A stretch of 64,000 nucleotides of DNA from Nephrocerus scutellatus (lineage: Eukaryota > Arthropoda > Insecta > Diptera > Pipunculidae): NCBI GenBank assembly GCA_947095585.1, contig OX352761.1, positions 57,458,432 through 57,522,431 of the forward strand. The letters run 5' to 3'. The notes below the pieces were generated by a model. The model was given only the letters and a program-made list of their open reading frames with translations, searched no databases and was not told the DNA's origin. Shown here one piece after another: positions 42,018 to 54,111 of this stretch; the first letter of the stretch is position 1; each line of letters opens with the position of its first letter. The translations under genes were made by a program, and so were the position numbers.

Positions 42018-42899
42018 TACGCATGTGTATCTCCGATGGACAAAACTTTTTCTAAAATTTTTGAAGCGATCGGTCCCCGGGGTCGGGGGGCTCCCATACA
42101 AATTTTTTTTTAATTATCAATTTTTAACGCACTTCCTAAAGCCCGATTTTCCTGAAATTTTGTACACATGTGTATTTCCGTTGACAATACTTTATTTTAA
42201 AATTTGGAAGTGATCGGACCCCGGGTTCGTGGGGCTCCCATACAAAATTTTTTTTAATTATCAATTTTTAACGCACTTCCTAAAGCCCGATTTTCCTGAA
42301 ATTTTGTACACATGTGTATTTCCGTTGACAATACTTTATTTTAAAATTTGGAAGTGATCGGACCCCGGGTTCGTGGGGCTCCCATACAAATTTAAAATAA
42401 TTTTTTTCAAATTTTACACACATGTGTATACCCAATATACAATACTTTTTCTAAAATTTGGTAGTGATCAGGCTCCGGGTTGAGCCGCAAGGCCCTTATA
42501 CATATTTTTAAATATCATATAGTGGCGTACCGTGCTGCGCAGTCGGCTGCGCTGCTTGGTTTTGGGTAGTGGAGAGAGAGAAATCTTAGCTCTCGCACAA
42601 ATGAACCCAGCAAATGAAACGAGACATAAATGTTTTATGCTTAATTCAACTTACTTATTTACTGAATTGTATTTTTATTGATGTCGTTTTTTGTTGTTGA
42701 TATCAACTTACAGATAGAACAACAAGTTTTCACAATATTCTGTCTTTTGGCGTTTTCATAAATTAGTTAAGAGCAGTCAAAGAGTTCTCAAGAAAAATGC
42801 TTGTGTTTCTTATTTGCTCAGAGTATCAGCGTGCTCTAAGTGCTCAGAATAAAATTATCTGTCTGATGTCAAATGTCTCTTTCGATGATTTTCTCCCAC
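42018..42899 (+). repeat. Z-related repeat with 135-bp internal units
   Basis: Two nearly perfect ~135-bp units (TTTTTAACGCACTTCCTAAA to GGGGCTCCCATACAAA, at about 42114 and 42254) plus partial units. The right half follows the Z family (CGCAGTCGGCTGCGCTGC, GA run, ATGAACCCAGCAAATGAAAC). Copy 2 of the segmental duplication has about 50 bp of unrelated sequence at this place (51358-51408), so this is an insertion or replacement after the duplication. Non-coding. Confidence 0.7.
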
Positions 42900-43716
42900 G
42901 AAAAGTAGGTTGTAGCGCAGATAATGTTGTTCGAATCCTAGATAAATCGCAATGTACAGGCTCGTCCAAAAATAAGCACTAAAATTAGATTTAAAAATAG
43001 CATACTTTTAGGTTATACGACTTATTAGCTTATTTGAAATTTGAAATGTAACCGCCTGTAGGTTTGAATCATTATGTACTGGTCAAAAATTTAGTAAAAC
43101 CGGTTTGTGCGAATTGCCCGGTTTTTGTGAAAGCATATGATTGTACATGTATTTTATTTTTAGAAGATGACTCATTGCATATAAGTATCGTTAGTTGTAA
43201 ATAAGTTGTACCTAAGAGAATTATAGTAAAATACAAATGTTATTGTAATAAAAGTTTTTGTGTACATTTAAAGTTATCACCAATATAAATTGTGAACTTG
43301 TGTTAATTGTACTGATTGTTTATTAAAGTTGCTCTCTGTAAATTAATAAAATTGTGTTGTGTTTTATTTGCAAAATCCTTTACGAATTCGAAAGCCTGAA
43401 TTTTGTAACAATATTATATGCATATTAGATTAAAATCTAGTACAAATAATATAATATTATAAAATAAGTATAAATATGCCTATATATAAATTGTATTGTT
43501 AATTGTATTTGTTCAATTTTACACGCTTATATTATTTTGTAAAATTGTTTTTTCTTTTTATACTTCTTACTATCTTCTCACTTCTTACTTTTATACTTTC
43601 TCTTCTATTTTTTGTTTATGTACCTATATATACATATATTTATTTATTTTTTTCTTTATGTATATTAATATTTGTATAAATTTTTAAGTAGATTATATAA
43701 TCTATATATATATTAA
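42900..43716. other. Non-coding AT-rich segment, copy 1
   Basis: Nearly identical to 51408-52225. Contains polyadenylation-like AATAAAAG strings and a long T-rich stretch. No gene seen. Open frames such as 43496-43687 are low-complexity. Confidence 0.5.
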
Positions 43717-44295
43717 CTAATATATAAAAATCTCGTGTCACGGTGTTTGTCCTCCCATTGCTCCGAAACGGCTCGACCGATTGTTATGAAATTTTTTATG
43801 TATATTTGGTAGGTATGAGAATAGGTTTTAAAGTATGTTTCATAACGCTGGGTGGTTAGGATGTCCCTATCCAGAAAAACATTTGAGAACGACTAATCCG
43901 ATTTGGCTTACTTTTATTTTATAAATTCGCCATAGTCCGAATAAGGATTAGAAAAAAAAGAAAAGATGCCCGGAAAATTGTAAAATTCGGGAAAAACTGA
44001 AAGTGTTTTCCATAGGATTTATGTATGAACTCGCGACCACAACTCACGATTCGAACGATGGATTAGCGTAGTTCTTTTTTTGTTTTATTCGTTATAGTCC
44101 TGGGAAACAAAGACAATTACAAAGGAAAGTCGAAAAATTCGGATAAACAGTTAAAATTGTTTTGTTCGTTATGCTCCCAGAGATATTTTTAGGAAAATAA
44201 AATTCGGGAAAATTTGGAAAACAATAAATTGGATATTTTTTGAGGAACAAATTTGTTAAAAGTGGAACAGGACAACGTCTGTCAGTCAGCTAGTA
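43717..44295 (+). mobile_element. Helentron-like non-autonomous element (HINE), copy 1
   Basis: Starts ACTAATATATAAAAATCTCG, contains GCTCCGAAACGGCTCGACCG and ends ACGTCTGTCAGTCAGCTAGT inside a TA-rich run. Insect Helentron-derived repeats commonly show an 'ACGGCTCGACCGATT' core and a 3' end in 'TCAGCTAGT' (recall). No protein is encoded. Copy 2 of the segmental duplication carries the same insertion. Confidence 0.55.
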
Positions 44296-45141
44296 ATATA
44301 TATATATATTGTTACTTGAACTTACTTATATTATTTAATTTTTTGGAACATCTTGTGACATTGTAACAAACATTAATTTTCTGATTTTGTTTTCTACTCG
44401 TCTGTCGAACTGCACAATTTGAATTCGGGTGTCTCTATCTTGTGTATGTTTGGACTAACCTTTGAGCGGTGTGTTTTATGTCCCTGCGGATTTGGTATTT
44501 TTTGTAGCAAGCCAATATCAAAAGTAATATTAATATTGCATAAATAATTATGTAATTGTGTACCTCATCTTCGTCCAGATGCTTTAGGAGTTTATTTTCA
44601 TCGATTTTACGATATATATTATATCTTGGGAGACAAATATTGCAAATAATATAAATATGTACTCATAATGTATTCAATAAATATATATTCATAATGTATT
44701 CATAATAAAACAAGTGCGCAGTCCAACTGGAGAATATAAAAGTAACGCACATAATGCTTTTTCATAATACATACAATAAATACGCAGTTCTACTGGATAA
44801 TATAAAAGTAACGCATTTTAAAACCTGATCTTAAATTGTGATCTAAGAAATCAACATGTTTTCGTCTGCAAAGATCAAAACATGTTTTGATCAAAACTCA
44901 AGGACAATCAAGTCCAAGAACAAATTGCAAGTTGGACAGCACACATAAATAGTATATAAGCTGTATGAATATTCTATCAAAGATTATTATTGATTGTACT
45001 TTACAGTGATTCAGTTCACGTTTATTAGTCGTGAAGTAAATCGTTGTAAAATAAAGTTCGCACAAATTTAACCTATGAATAAAACATTTTCGAAATATAT
45101 TTTATTTTTAAAAATATATTTGTTTCAATTGAAAATATAAT
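44296..45141. other. 17.6/297-like LTR region, copy 1
   Basis: The part just before the primer site must hold the 5' LTR. Candidate TATA is TATATAAGCTG near 44952, and the polyadenylation signal AATAAAG is at about 45051. A duplicated string CAGTCCAACTGGAGAATATA / CAGTTCTACTGGATAATATA (44719, 44792) is present here but reduced in copy 2. The left LTR border cannot be set, because no second LTR lies in the window. Confidence 0.5.
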
Positions 45142-45159
45142 TGGCGCAGTCGGTAGGAT
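45142..45159 (+). promoter_or_regulatory. Primer binding site, 17.6/297 type, copy 1
   Basis: TGGCGCAGTCGGTAGGAT is the tRNA-Ser-type primer site typical of the 17.6/297/Zam group. The leader to the gag ATG (45160-45779) contains repeated AAGCAGCAGAAGTGCTCCGT strings and no gene. Confidence 0.85.
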
Positions 45160-45779
45160 GCACTTAGTTAACTAAAGACTAACTTATTAAAGTTTAAAAG
45201 TGCTCCACTAAAACAAAAAGATATTCGTCCAGTAAACTAAAGACAACATTTTTAAGAAAAAATTTTAACGGGATAAGTTAAAAAAAGTTTATTATAATTT
45301 TCTTTTATGAAAGTAATTTGGTGGACAACAAGCAGCAGAAGCGATCCGTTAAGACCCAAATTCAAAAATACTATAACTAATTTTCAACGACTTTGTTATT
45401 AATTATTTAATTAACTACATAACTTAATCCGGTGAATTACGTGCAAGCAGCAGAAGTGCTCCGTAAAACCAAAAGCGACTCATCAATAACACCTTAATTA
45501 ATTCGGTGAATTACGTGACAAGCAGAAGTGCTCCGAAAAAACCAAAAACGATTTATATGTGAACAATTTTACAAACATTTAAAATTCCACAAACATTTAC
45601 AAATTACAAGAAGAAAGAAAAATTTTACCAGAAAATTTTTCTACACATCTAAAAATATTATAAGAATAAATAAAACACAACATCATCAGGACCACAAACT
45701 TTCTATATAACTTTCTGAAATAAAAGTACTTTCCACATATTGAAATACATCAAAACATACATTCTATAAAAAAAACAAA

Positions 45780-46640
45780 ATGGCAACCCAAAAAAATAAA
45801 GTGGTGATAGATCCAATTAAATATTTAAATTCACTCCCATACTTTGACGGAAATCCAGACAATTTGCTAATCTTTTAAACTTAAACCTATCTCAAAACTT
45901 ATTTTCCGACATAATTAAAAGTAAATTAATTAAAAGAGCCAGAGAAGTAAAAGAAATAAATATTAAAGCCATTGCATGGAGCGATATTAAAGTGGTTTTG
46001 CAAAATAATTTAAGTGAAAGACGTAGCCCAGAACAACTCTACGATGAGTTAAGAAGTGTAACTTTTAAAAACCACGTTTTAGGCTTCTTTAATGAAATCA
46101 TAGACAAACTAAGGAAACTTAACAATAAAACTTTATTAGTCTCTGGTCCAGGCGAAATAGCCAACCAATGTGCACTAAAAAATATACGCACTGCATTAAA
46201 CGTTTTCAAAAGTAAAATACCCGAACCTATGAAAACTATCTTAACTTGTAGAAACCCTGAAAGCTTAGAATCTGGAATCGACATACAAGTCAAGCAGGTT
46301 ATACAGACCATTCAAACGCAGACCAATCTTATAATGAAATAAATCATTATAACAATAAACCAATACGTAACAATAATAGCAATAGATACAATAATCAATT
46401 CCCTGACCAACAAGGAAATCCGAATAGAAACGGACAATATAACAATCATAGATACGAACAGAATCAAAATAGAAACGGACAATTTAACAATCATAGATAA
46501 TCAATCAACAATAACTGTAGATACCACAGTAGACACCAAAACTATAATAGATTTTTTTGTGACATTCAGAATAATTTACCAAGTGTTCAACGAAATCAAA
46601 CTGCTGAACCCATGAATGTTAATAAATGCGAATCAAGTTA
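45780..46640 (+). pseudogene. 17.6-like gag, copy 1
   Basis: ATG at 45780 opens MATQKNKVVIDPIKYLNSLP then YFDGNPDNLLIF and stops at 45877-45879. The frame resumes as FSDIIKSKLIKRAREV. It stays open as SDIKVVLQNNLSERRSPEQL through 46342 and continues in another frame with an Asn-rich nucleocapsid-like tail (NNSNRYNNQFPDQQGNP). The structural protein would bind RNA through this basic Asn/Gln-rich tail instead of zinc knuckles. The gap near 45878 looks like a short deletion and is shared with copy 2, so it predates the duplication. Confidence 0.7.
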
Positions 46641-46654
46641 AAATGTTCACTTAC

Positions 46655-48369
46655 AAGCCTCAAAGGTGACTTACCATATGTAATAATTAAATCAAATAAA
46701 AACCCACTAAAATTCATTATCGACACGAGCAACAAATTAAATTATTAACCCAGGTCTCTGCAATCCTAAATGGAAAATACAATTTAAATCAATACAATTA
46801 AAACATTACATAGTATAAATACTACTGAAAGAGATGCGGTTCCTCTTTTCAAAGAATTTGGCATTTCTGAGCAAAATATTGACTTTTTGGTTTGTGCAAA
46901 CCATGATAAATATGACGGTATCATTGGCAATCACAAACTGAAACGATTTAACCCTAAATAAGATTATAAAAAAAATCTATTAGAAATAAATGGTCAAACA
47001 GTACAAATCTTGTTCCAAAAATTAAAACAGCATACCATACACTTATTAGTAAATCAACAAAAAGATTTAACCTATCTCAAGAAGAAGTTATTCTTGGAAG
47101 GTGAAGTTATTGCTTATGAAGGAATTTACAACGTTGAAAATCATAAGATTGAAATTCAACCAAAATGTAAAATACATAGACCCTATTGAAATTAGACCTA
47201 ATGAAATCGAACTAGTAACTACTGAACACTACTGACTGACTACTGACCTAATGAAATCGAACTAGTAACTACTGAACACTTTTGTGTATTAGATAAACTT
47301 GAAAATATACCATTAATGAAACAACTACGAACTCAACATTTAAATTTAGAAGAAAAGCAAAAATTATCAAAAATAATTAATCGATATTCTTATATTTTTT
47401 TATCAAGAAGGCTTAAACCTTACTTTTACAAATGCAATAAAGCATGAAATTTGTACAATCGACAATATACCATTAAAAGTGAAATCATATAGATACCCAT
47501 ATATCTATAAAGATGAAATCAAACAACAGATTCAAGAACTCATCGAAAATAAAATAATAAGGTCTAGTTTTTCGCTTTATTCTACCCCTGTTTGGATCTT
47601 AGCGAAGAAGGTCAACGCAACCGGTAAACAAAAGTGAAAGCTTGTCATAGACTATCGTAAACTAAATGAGGTTACAATAGACGACAAGTACCCTCTACCA
47701 AATATTGATGAAATTTTAGATAAACTGGGCAGATGCCAGTATTTCACAACCCTTGATATAGCGAAGGGATTTCATCAAATAGAAATTGAGGAAAATGATG
47801 TTTATAAAACAATTATTAACTCACGACCCAATATTGACACATCCCGATTTTACTAAGAAATTTTCTCTTACAACTAATGCTAGTAACTACGTATAAGGTG
47901 CATTACTTTCCTTAGATAATCATCCAATATTTTATGCTAGCCGTACACTCAATAAACATTAAAATAATTACAGTACAATATTAGATTATTAGCAATCATC
48001 TGGTCAACAAAATATTTCAGACCATATCTTTTCGGACGAAAATTCTTGATCGAAACTGATCATAGACATAGATCATAGATAGAGAAATAAATCTCAATGA
48101 AGAAAATGGAGAAATCGAAAACATTAATATATTTCCGATCAGTAAATCTCCCCTAAACATATTTAAAAGACAAATAGCAATTTTTAAAACAAATTCTGGT
48201 TCCTTACGAATAAAACAAATAAGAATTTTTAATAAATATAGGAAAGTAATATATCTTAAATCTTTAGACGGGGAAACAGCATTAACACTTTTGAAATCAC
48301 ATTTTAACCCACAATCCCTAAATTGCATCTACATAGAAAACGAAGAATTTCTTAAAATATTAGAAGACG
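46655..48369 (+). pseudogene. 17.6-like pol, copy 1, with 514-bp RT deletion
   Basis: Protease trace KFIIDTSNK (about 46710; usual Gly of DTG is Ser). [40 protein letters not shown] and [20 protein letters not shown] (47640-47800). After TTTATAAAAC (47810) it jumps into the RNase H start. The lost 514 bp, retained in copy 2 at 56153-56666, hold the YLDD motif. The joint shows 4-bp AAAC microhomology. 48090-48369 is the segment between RNase H and integrase (KSLDGETALTLLKSHF). Integrase is absent. Many stops. Confidence 0.8.
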
Positions 48370-49197
48370 TCTATAAAACACATTTTGAAAGCCAAAACCA
48401 ATTGAAAAACCTGGGAAAGCTGGGCTCCTCGGAATCCTCCTCCTAGGATCAGTCAACGAAAACGCGCAACACATAGCCTCTCCCGCTTCTACCACCTCTG
48501 ACATAAGGGATGGGCTAACAAGCTTAGACCTCGAAGACAGAAGGAAAAAAAGACCACACCTAAGTGGAGCCGCAAGGAAACGTCTGAATTTCCTTAAACA
48601 GACAGGACTCTCCCATGACGAGGCACTAGCCCAGTGCCAAACAAACATAAAAGACAGGAAGGTAACATCCACCATAAAGCGGAGCCGATCGAACGACTCT
48701 AGTCCCAAGAACCCGCCAAAAAGAGACAGACAAGCTCACCCCTTCAAACCAGCCAAAACCCCCATAGCGGCAGGAAATACTGGTTCAGGCGAGGCGGAGG
48801 CAGCGGGCGGATCAAACATAGCGGTTCGCTACAGTGACATCACGAAGGCCATCAGGTTGGCAATCACTGGCCAAGGCTTTCCTGACGTCAAACTAATTGC
48901 GGCACAAATGGCAACGATCCAAGACTACATGGACTACATGGACGCGGTAGCGGAGCTTTCCACCGATGGCATTAGCCCTAAATTTCTGGGCTGCAGGGGC
49001 AAAAGTGGTTGGCTATCCGTGAACTGCGCAGATGATGAAACGGCAGCATGGCTTACCAATACGGTACCAACCCTGAAACCATGGCCAGATGCCCGACTGA
49101 AAATAGTCGGGGAGGACGAAATTCCTCGCAACCAGATTTTCTATGTCTATCTTCCGCACTGCAGGAATGAGACAAATGAGAAACTCAGCAGGCGCCT
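48370..49197 (+). pseudogene. LOA-like ORF1, copy 1, cut by the duplication junction
   Basis: Same frame as 57243-58048: GAARKRLNFLKQTGLSHDEA, then basic sequence and a DUF4780-like domain (PKFLGCRGKSGWLSVNC, LKPWPDARLKIVGEDEIPRN, IFYVYLPHCRNETNEK). It ends at LSRRL, where copy 2 of the segmental duplication begins. The upstream fusion to the 17.6-like pol is present in both copies, so it is older. Confidence 0.8.
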
Positions 49198-50168
49198 GAC
49201 ATGTCGCTTTCTAAAACTGTTTAGCGCACTCGCACTTTTTTAACTTTGGAGGTATTGTTTCCGCAAATAAAACTTTTAAAGTTTAAATTTTTGGTTTAAA
49301 AGTAGAATAGGGTGATTTTCAACAGTTCGCCTTTTCTTTTATTTTTATTTTCAAACTTTTCAGCGCACTCGCCTTTTTCAATTTTTGCTGTGTAATTTAC
49401 ACTAATAAAACTTTTAAAATTTAGAAATTTTAGTTAAATGATGGAATATAGCGGTTTTCAACAGGTCGCCTTTCTTTCTTCAACCGTTCAGCGCACTCGC
49501 ACTTTTTCAATTTATGCTGTGTAATTTACACTAATAAAACTTTTAAAATTTTTAAAACTTCTTTTATGGTCTTTTCTTAAAAAAATGTTTTCCTTTAATT
49601 TAAAAAAAACTTTTCTAGCAAAAACTCTACGACCTGAATACTAGTAAACTATCACCGTTGAAGATAAATTACAATTTAACTTCCTGATTGCTTATCTTCG
49701 ACTCCCTTCGACTCGAACATTCTAGAATAATCTCGGTGCAAAGTATTATTCTGTCCTTTGTTTTCTCCCTTTTGTCACTATTTAAATAGCGCGTAAGCTT
49801 TTTAAAACTAAAAATCACAATTACTAATAAACATTAAACATGAGTAGCGATCATACAACACCTAAACAAATATTAACATACACACATCAAACACTCAAAC
49901 CAATTTCTAGTAAGATAATTATTTAAAATCCCTATGCTTCCCCAGCACCATCTGTGTGAAACAAAACTTTCGTCGCTTCATGTAGGAAACCTTTGCCATT
50001 ATAAATATTCTAGTCCATTTTGAGCAGCTGATTTATGTCAACATTTCAATTGACAGGCTGTCAGTGATCATCTTTGCTTGATGCTTGTTATTTAATGTTT
50101 TTATTGTTTTAAAATATATTTTCGTTACAAGGCATACAATATTGAAATATATTCATTTAAATACAATT

Positions 50169-50386
50169 ATGGGCAAAACAATTTCAACCGACCCGGAACA
50201 TCTTTATTTAGTAAAAATAGTTCCTAGGCGTACTCCCTAGCAAGTCTGTCCTTTGGAAGATTTTCAAGCATTATGGTATTTTGTCAGGCAGAACAGTGTT
50301 AGTCACCGACATCGTATTATTCCAAATTTAAAAGGATTTATATACAGTAAAACTGAAACATGCAGGACTGCCACCCAAATCAACAG
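50169..50386 (+). pseudogene. Exon-like reading frame with splice donor, copy 2
   Basis: Same frame as 15905-16122, with the same TAG (50238-50240) and the same donor AG/GTAAGTG at 50386/50387. No base change is apparent in the coding part. The protein is not recognised. Confidence 0.4.
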
Positions 50387-51290
50387 GTAAGTGAAATTAA
50401 ATATTATAACGACGCGCCTGCTGCTTTTTATTTTTCCTTTTGTTTTTCAAACATACACGTGTGAATTGTGTGGAAGCGGCGTCGGCGTCGGCGTCGACGG
50501 CAACTGTCAGGAAAAGTGGGGTAAGTGGTTATTGAATGTTAAATATGTTTTTTTTTGTTTTGTGTTGTACGTGGACTTAACAAGATTTACTCTTTTATAT
50601 TTTAATAATTTAATGAGGCCCGCTATCTTTAGCAATGGATGCGACCTTGTACTAGAATTTTTACTGATTAACTCTGATTAATTTTGTATTCAAGCACTAT
50701 TTTTTGTTCAAATTAAACTAATACATACACACACAGTGTCACACATTATCCACCCGATTTTCATACGATAGTGCATATTCATCACTTACCATGCACGAGT
50801 CATTTACCCAGCCGACGTACCAGTATAGTCAAGTCAGCATTTATATACATTGTATCAGTGCAATTGCAGTGCATTTGCATATGTCATTGCCTTGTAATAA
50901 GTTTTCCATTAGTCAGCATTGAGTGCAACGGCGCTAGTGCACCTTTTGTTATTCCTTATGAATTTCCCGTTCGATGACATCAACCAAAGGGCTTGTATGT
51001 CATAATGCTGATGCATGCACTTCATTGCATGACGATATAGGGAAATGATTGTTCGGTTGGCATTGACCTACATTAAATGTAACGGCATTAATGCAATGAG
51101 TTTCCCGTTCGTTGGCATTAGATAATATATTTTAAGCTGACTTCTATATCACTTTAGGCAAATGAGCGCGCACGTAGTGTATTTGTTCGGTACTGGGAGC
51201 GTGTAGCACATTGCAAAACGTTGTTTTGGGGAATTTAGTATACAGTGTGTTCGCTACATCTAGTATGCATTAACTACATCCCGCTCCCCT

Positions 51291-52225
51291 TAAAGGAAGA
51301 AAATTACTATATTGAAGAGGTTATTAATGTGCAATCGAAAAGGAGAGATTGAAGGCAAAATTTTTAAATTACTAAATGTTGTAATTAGTATTTTGTTTAT
51401 ATGGTTACGAAAAGTAGGTTGTAGCGCAGAAAATGTTGTTCGAATCCTAGATAAATCGCAATGTACACGCTCGTCCAAAAATAAGCACTAAAATTAGATT
51501 TAAAAATAGCATACGTTTAGGTTATACGACTTATTAGCTTATTTGAAATTTGAAATGTAACCGCCTGTAGGTTTGAATCATTATGTACTGGTCAAAAATT
51601 TAGTAAAACCGGTTTGTGCGAATTGCCCGGTTTTTGTGAAAGCATATGATTGTACATGTATTTTATTTTTAGAAGATGACTCATTGCATATAAGTATCGT
51701 TAGTTGTAAATAAGTTGTACCTAAGAGAATTATAGTAAAATACAAATGTTATTGTAATAAAAGTTTTTGTGTACATTTAAAGTTATCACCAATATAAATT
51801 GTGAACTTGTGTTAATTGTACTGATTGTTTATTAAAGTTGCTCTCTGTAAATTAATAAAATTGTGTTGTGTTTTATTTGCAAAATCCTTTACGAATTCGA
51901 AAGCCTGAATTTTGTAACAATATTATATGCATATTAGATTAAAATCTAGTACAAATAATATAATATTATGAAATAAGTATAAATATGCCTATATATAAAT
52001 TGTATTGTTAATTGTATTTGTTCAATTTTACACGCTTATATTATTTTGTAAAATTGTTTTTTCTTTTTATACTTTTTACTATCTTCTCACTTCTTACTTT
52101 TATACTTTCTCTTCTATTTTTTGTTTATGTACCTATATATACATATATTTATTTATTTTTTTCTTTATGTATATTAATATTTGTATAAATTTTTAAGTAG
52201 ATTATATAATCTATATATATATATT
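51291..52225. other. Non-coding AT-rich segment, copy 2
   Basis: 51291-51357 matches 41947-42017 and 51408-52225 matches 42900-43716. The ~50 bp between (AATTTTTAAATTACTAAATG and onward) are the state before the Z-related insert. No gene. Confidence 0.5.
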
Positions 52226-52807
52226 AACTAATATATAAAAATCTCGTGTCACGGTGTTTGTCCTCCCATTGCTCCGAAACGGCTCGACCGATTGTTATGA
52301 AATTTTTTATGTATATTTGGTAGGTATGAGAATAGGTTTTAAAGTATGTTTCATAACGCTGGGTGGTTAGGATGTCCCTATCCAGAAAAACATTTGAGAA
52401 CGACTAATCCGATTTGGCTTACTTTTATTTTATAAATTCGCCATAGTCCGAATAAGGATTATGCGAAAAAAAAGAAAAGATGCCCGGAAAATTGTAAAAT
52501 TCGGGAAAAACTGAAAGTGTTTTCCATAGGATTTATGTATGAACTCGCGACCACAACTCACGATTCGAACGATGGATTAGCGTAGTTCTTTTTTTGTTTT
52601 ATTCGTTATAGTCCTGGGAAACAAAGACAATTACAAAGGAAAGTCGAAAAATTCGGATAAACAGTTAAAATTGTTTTGTTCGTTATGCTCCCAGAGATAT
52701 TTTTAGGAAAATAAAATTCGGGAAAATTTGGAAAACAATAAATTGGATATTTTTTGAGGAACAAATTTGTTAAAAGTGGAACAGGACAACGTCTGTCAGT
52801 CAGCTAG

Positions 52808-52808
<1 letters not shown>
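52226..52808 (+). mobile_element. Helentron-like non-autonomous element (HINE), copy 2
   Basis: Matches 43717-44295 with a 4-bp difference near 52460. Ends TCAGCTAGT in a TA repeat. Confidence 0.55.

Positions 52809-52857
<49 letters not shown>
52809..52857. repeat. (TA)n microsatellite
   Basis: About 24 TA units just after the HINE end. Copy 1 has only about 8 units (44293-44310). Typical of slippage. Confidence 0.95.
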
Positions 52858-52861
<4 letters not shown>

Positions 52862-53554
52862 ACTTGAACTTACTTATATTATTTAATTTTTTGGAACATC
52901 TTGTGACATTGTAACAAACATTCATTTTCTGATTTTGTTTTCTACTCGTCTGTCGAACTGCACAATTTGAATTCGGGTGTCTCTATCTTGTGTCTGTTTG
53001 GACTAACCTTTGAGCGGTGTGTTTTATGTCCCTGCGGATTTGGTATTTTTTGTAGCAAGCCAATATCAAAAGTAATATTAATATTGCATAAATAATTATG
53101 TAATTGTGTACCTCATCTTCGTCCAGATGCTTTAGGAGTTTATTTTCATCGATTTTACGATATATATTATATCTTGGGAGATAAATATTGCAAATAATAT
53201 AAATATGTACTCATAATGTATTCATTAAATATATATTCATAATGTATTCATAATAAAACAAGTGCGCAGTCCAACTGGAGAATATAAAAGTAACATGTTT
53301 TGATCAAAACTCAAGGACAATCAAGTCCAAGAACAAATTGCAAGTTGGACAGCACACATAAATAGTATATAAGCTGTATGAATATTCTATCAAAGATTAT
53401 TATTGATTGTACTTTACAGTGATTCAGTTCACGTTTATTAGTCGTGAAGTAAATCGTTGTAAAATAAAGTTCGCACAAATTTAACCTATGAATAAAACAT
53501 TTTCGAAATATATTTTATTTTTAAAAATATATTTGTTTCAATTGAAAATATAAT
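52858..53554. other. 17.6/297-like LTR region, copy 2
   Basis: As 44296-45141, but a ~150-bp stretch around the second CAGTTCTACTGG repeat is missing after AAAGTAAC (53293). Confidence 0.5.
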
Positions 53555-53572
53555 TGGCGCAGTCGGTAGGAT
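53555..53572 (+). promoter_or_regulatory. Primer binding site, 17.6/297 type, copy 2
   Basis: TGGCGCAGTCGGTAGGAT, identical to copy 1. The leader to 54111 has a ~100-bp deletion (after TTAATTCGGT, about 53920) and a small duplicated AACATCATCAG string. No gene. Confidence 0.85.
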
Positions 53573-54111
53573 GCACTTAGTTAACTAAAGACTAACTTAT
53601 TAAAGTTTAAAAGTGCTCCACTAAAACAAAAAGATATTCGTCCAGTAAACTAAAGACAACATTTTTAAGAAAAAATTTTAACGGGATAAGTTAAAAAAAG
53701 TGTATCATAATTTTCTTTTATGAAAGTAATTTGGTGGACAACAAGCAGCAGAAGCGATCCGTTAAGACCCAAATTCAAAAATACTATAACTAATTTTCAA
53801 CGACTTTGTTATTAATTATTTAATTAACTACATAACATAATCCGGTGAATTACGTGCAAGCAGCAGAAGTGCTCCGTAAAACCAAAAGCGACTCATCAAT
53901 AACACCTTAATTAATTCGGTTTACCAGAAAATTTTTCTACACATCTAAAAATATTATAAGAATAAATAAAACACAACATCATCAGAACCACAAAATAATT
54001 AGAACCATACAACATCATCAGGACCACAAACTTTCTATATAACTTTCTGAAATAAAAGTACTTTCCACATATTGAAATACATCAAAACATACATTCTATA
54101 AAAAAAACAAA

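Larger units (their letters stand above)
15028..49198 (+). repeat. Tandem segmental duplication, copy 1 (contains the H nest)
   Basis: 15028-17054 aligns with 49199-51290, and 41943-49198 aligns with 51287-58048. Copy 2 joins directly to the end of copy 1 (GCGCCTGACATGTCGC at about 49191). Copy 1 differs by the 24.9-kb H insertion, a Z-like insert at 42018-42899 and a 514-bp pol deletion at 47810/47811. Flanks share GCCTAG (15021-15026; also about 58045 in copy 2), suggesting microhomology at the breakpoint. Confidence 0.85.

Noticed and set aside
48017..48708. Minus-strand frames at 48017-48328 and 48352-48708 (and the same in copy 2)
   Set aside because: The plus strand reads as 17.6-like pol and LOA-like ORF1 with recognisable motifs.
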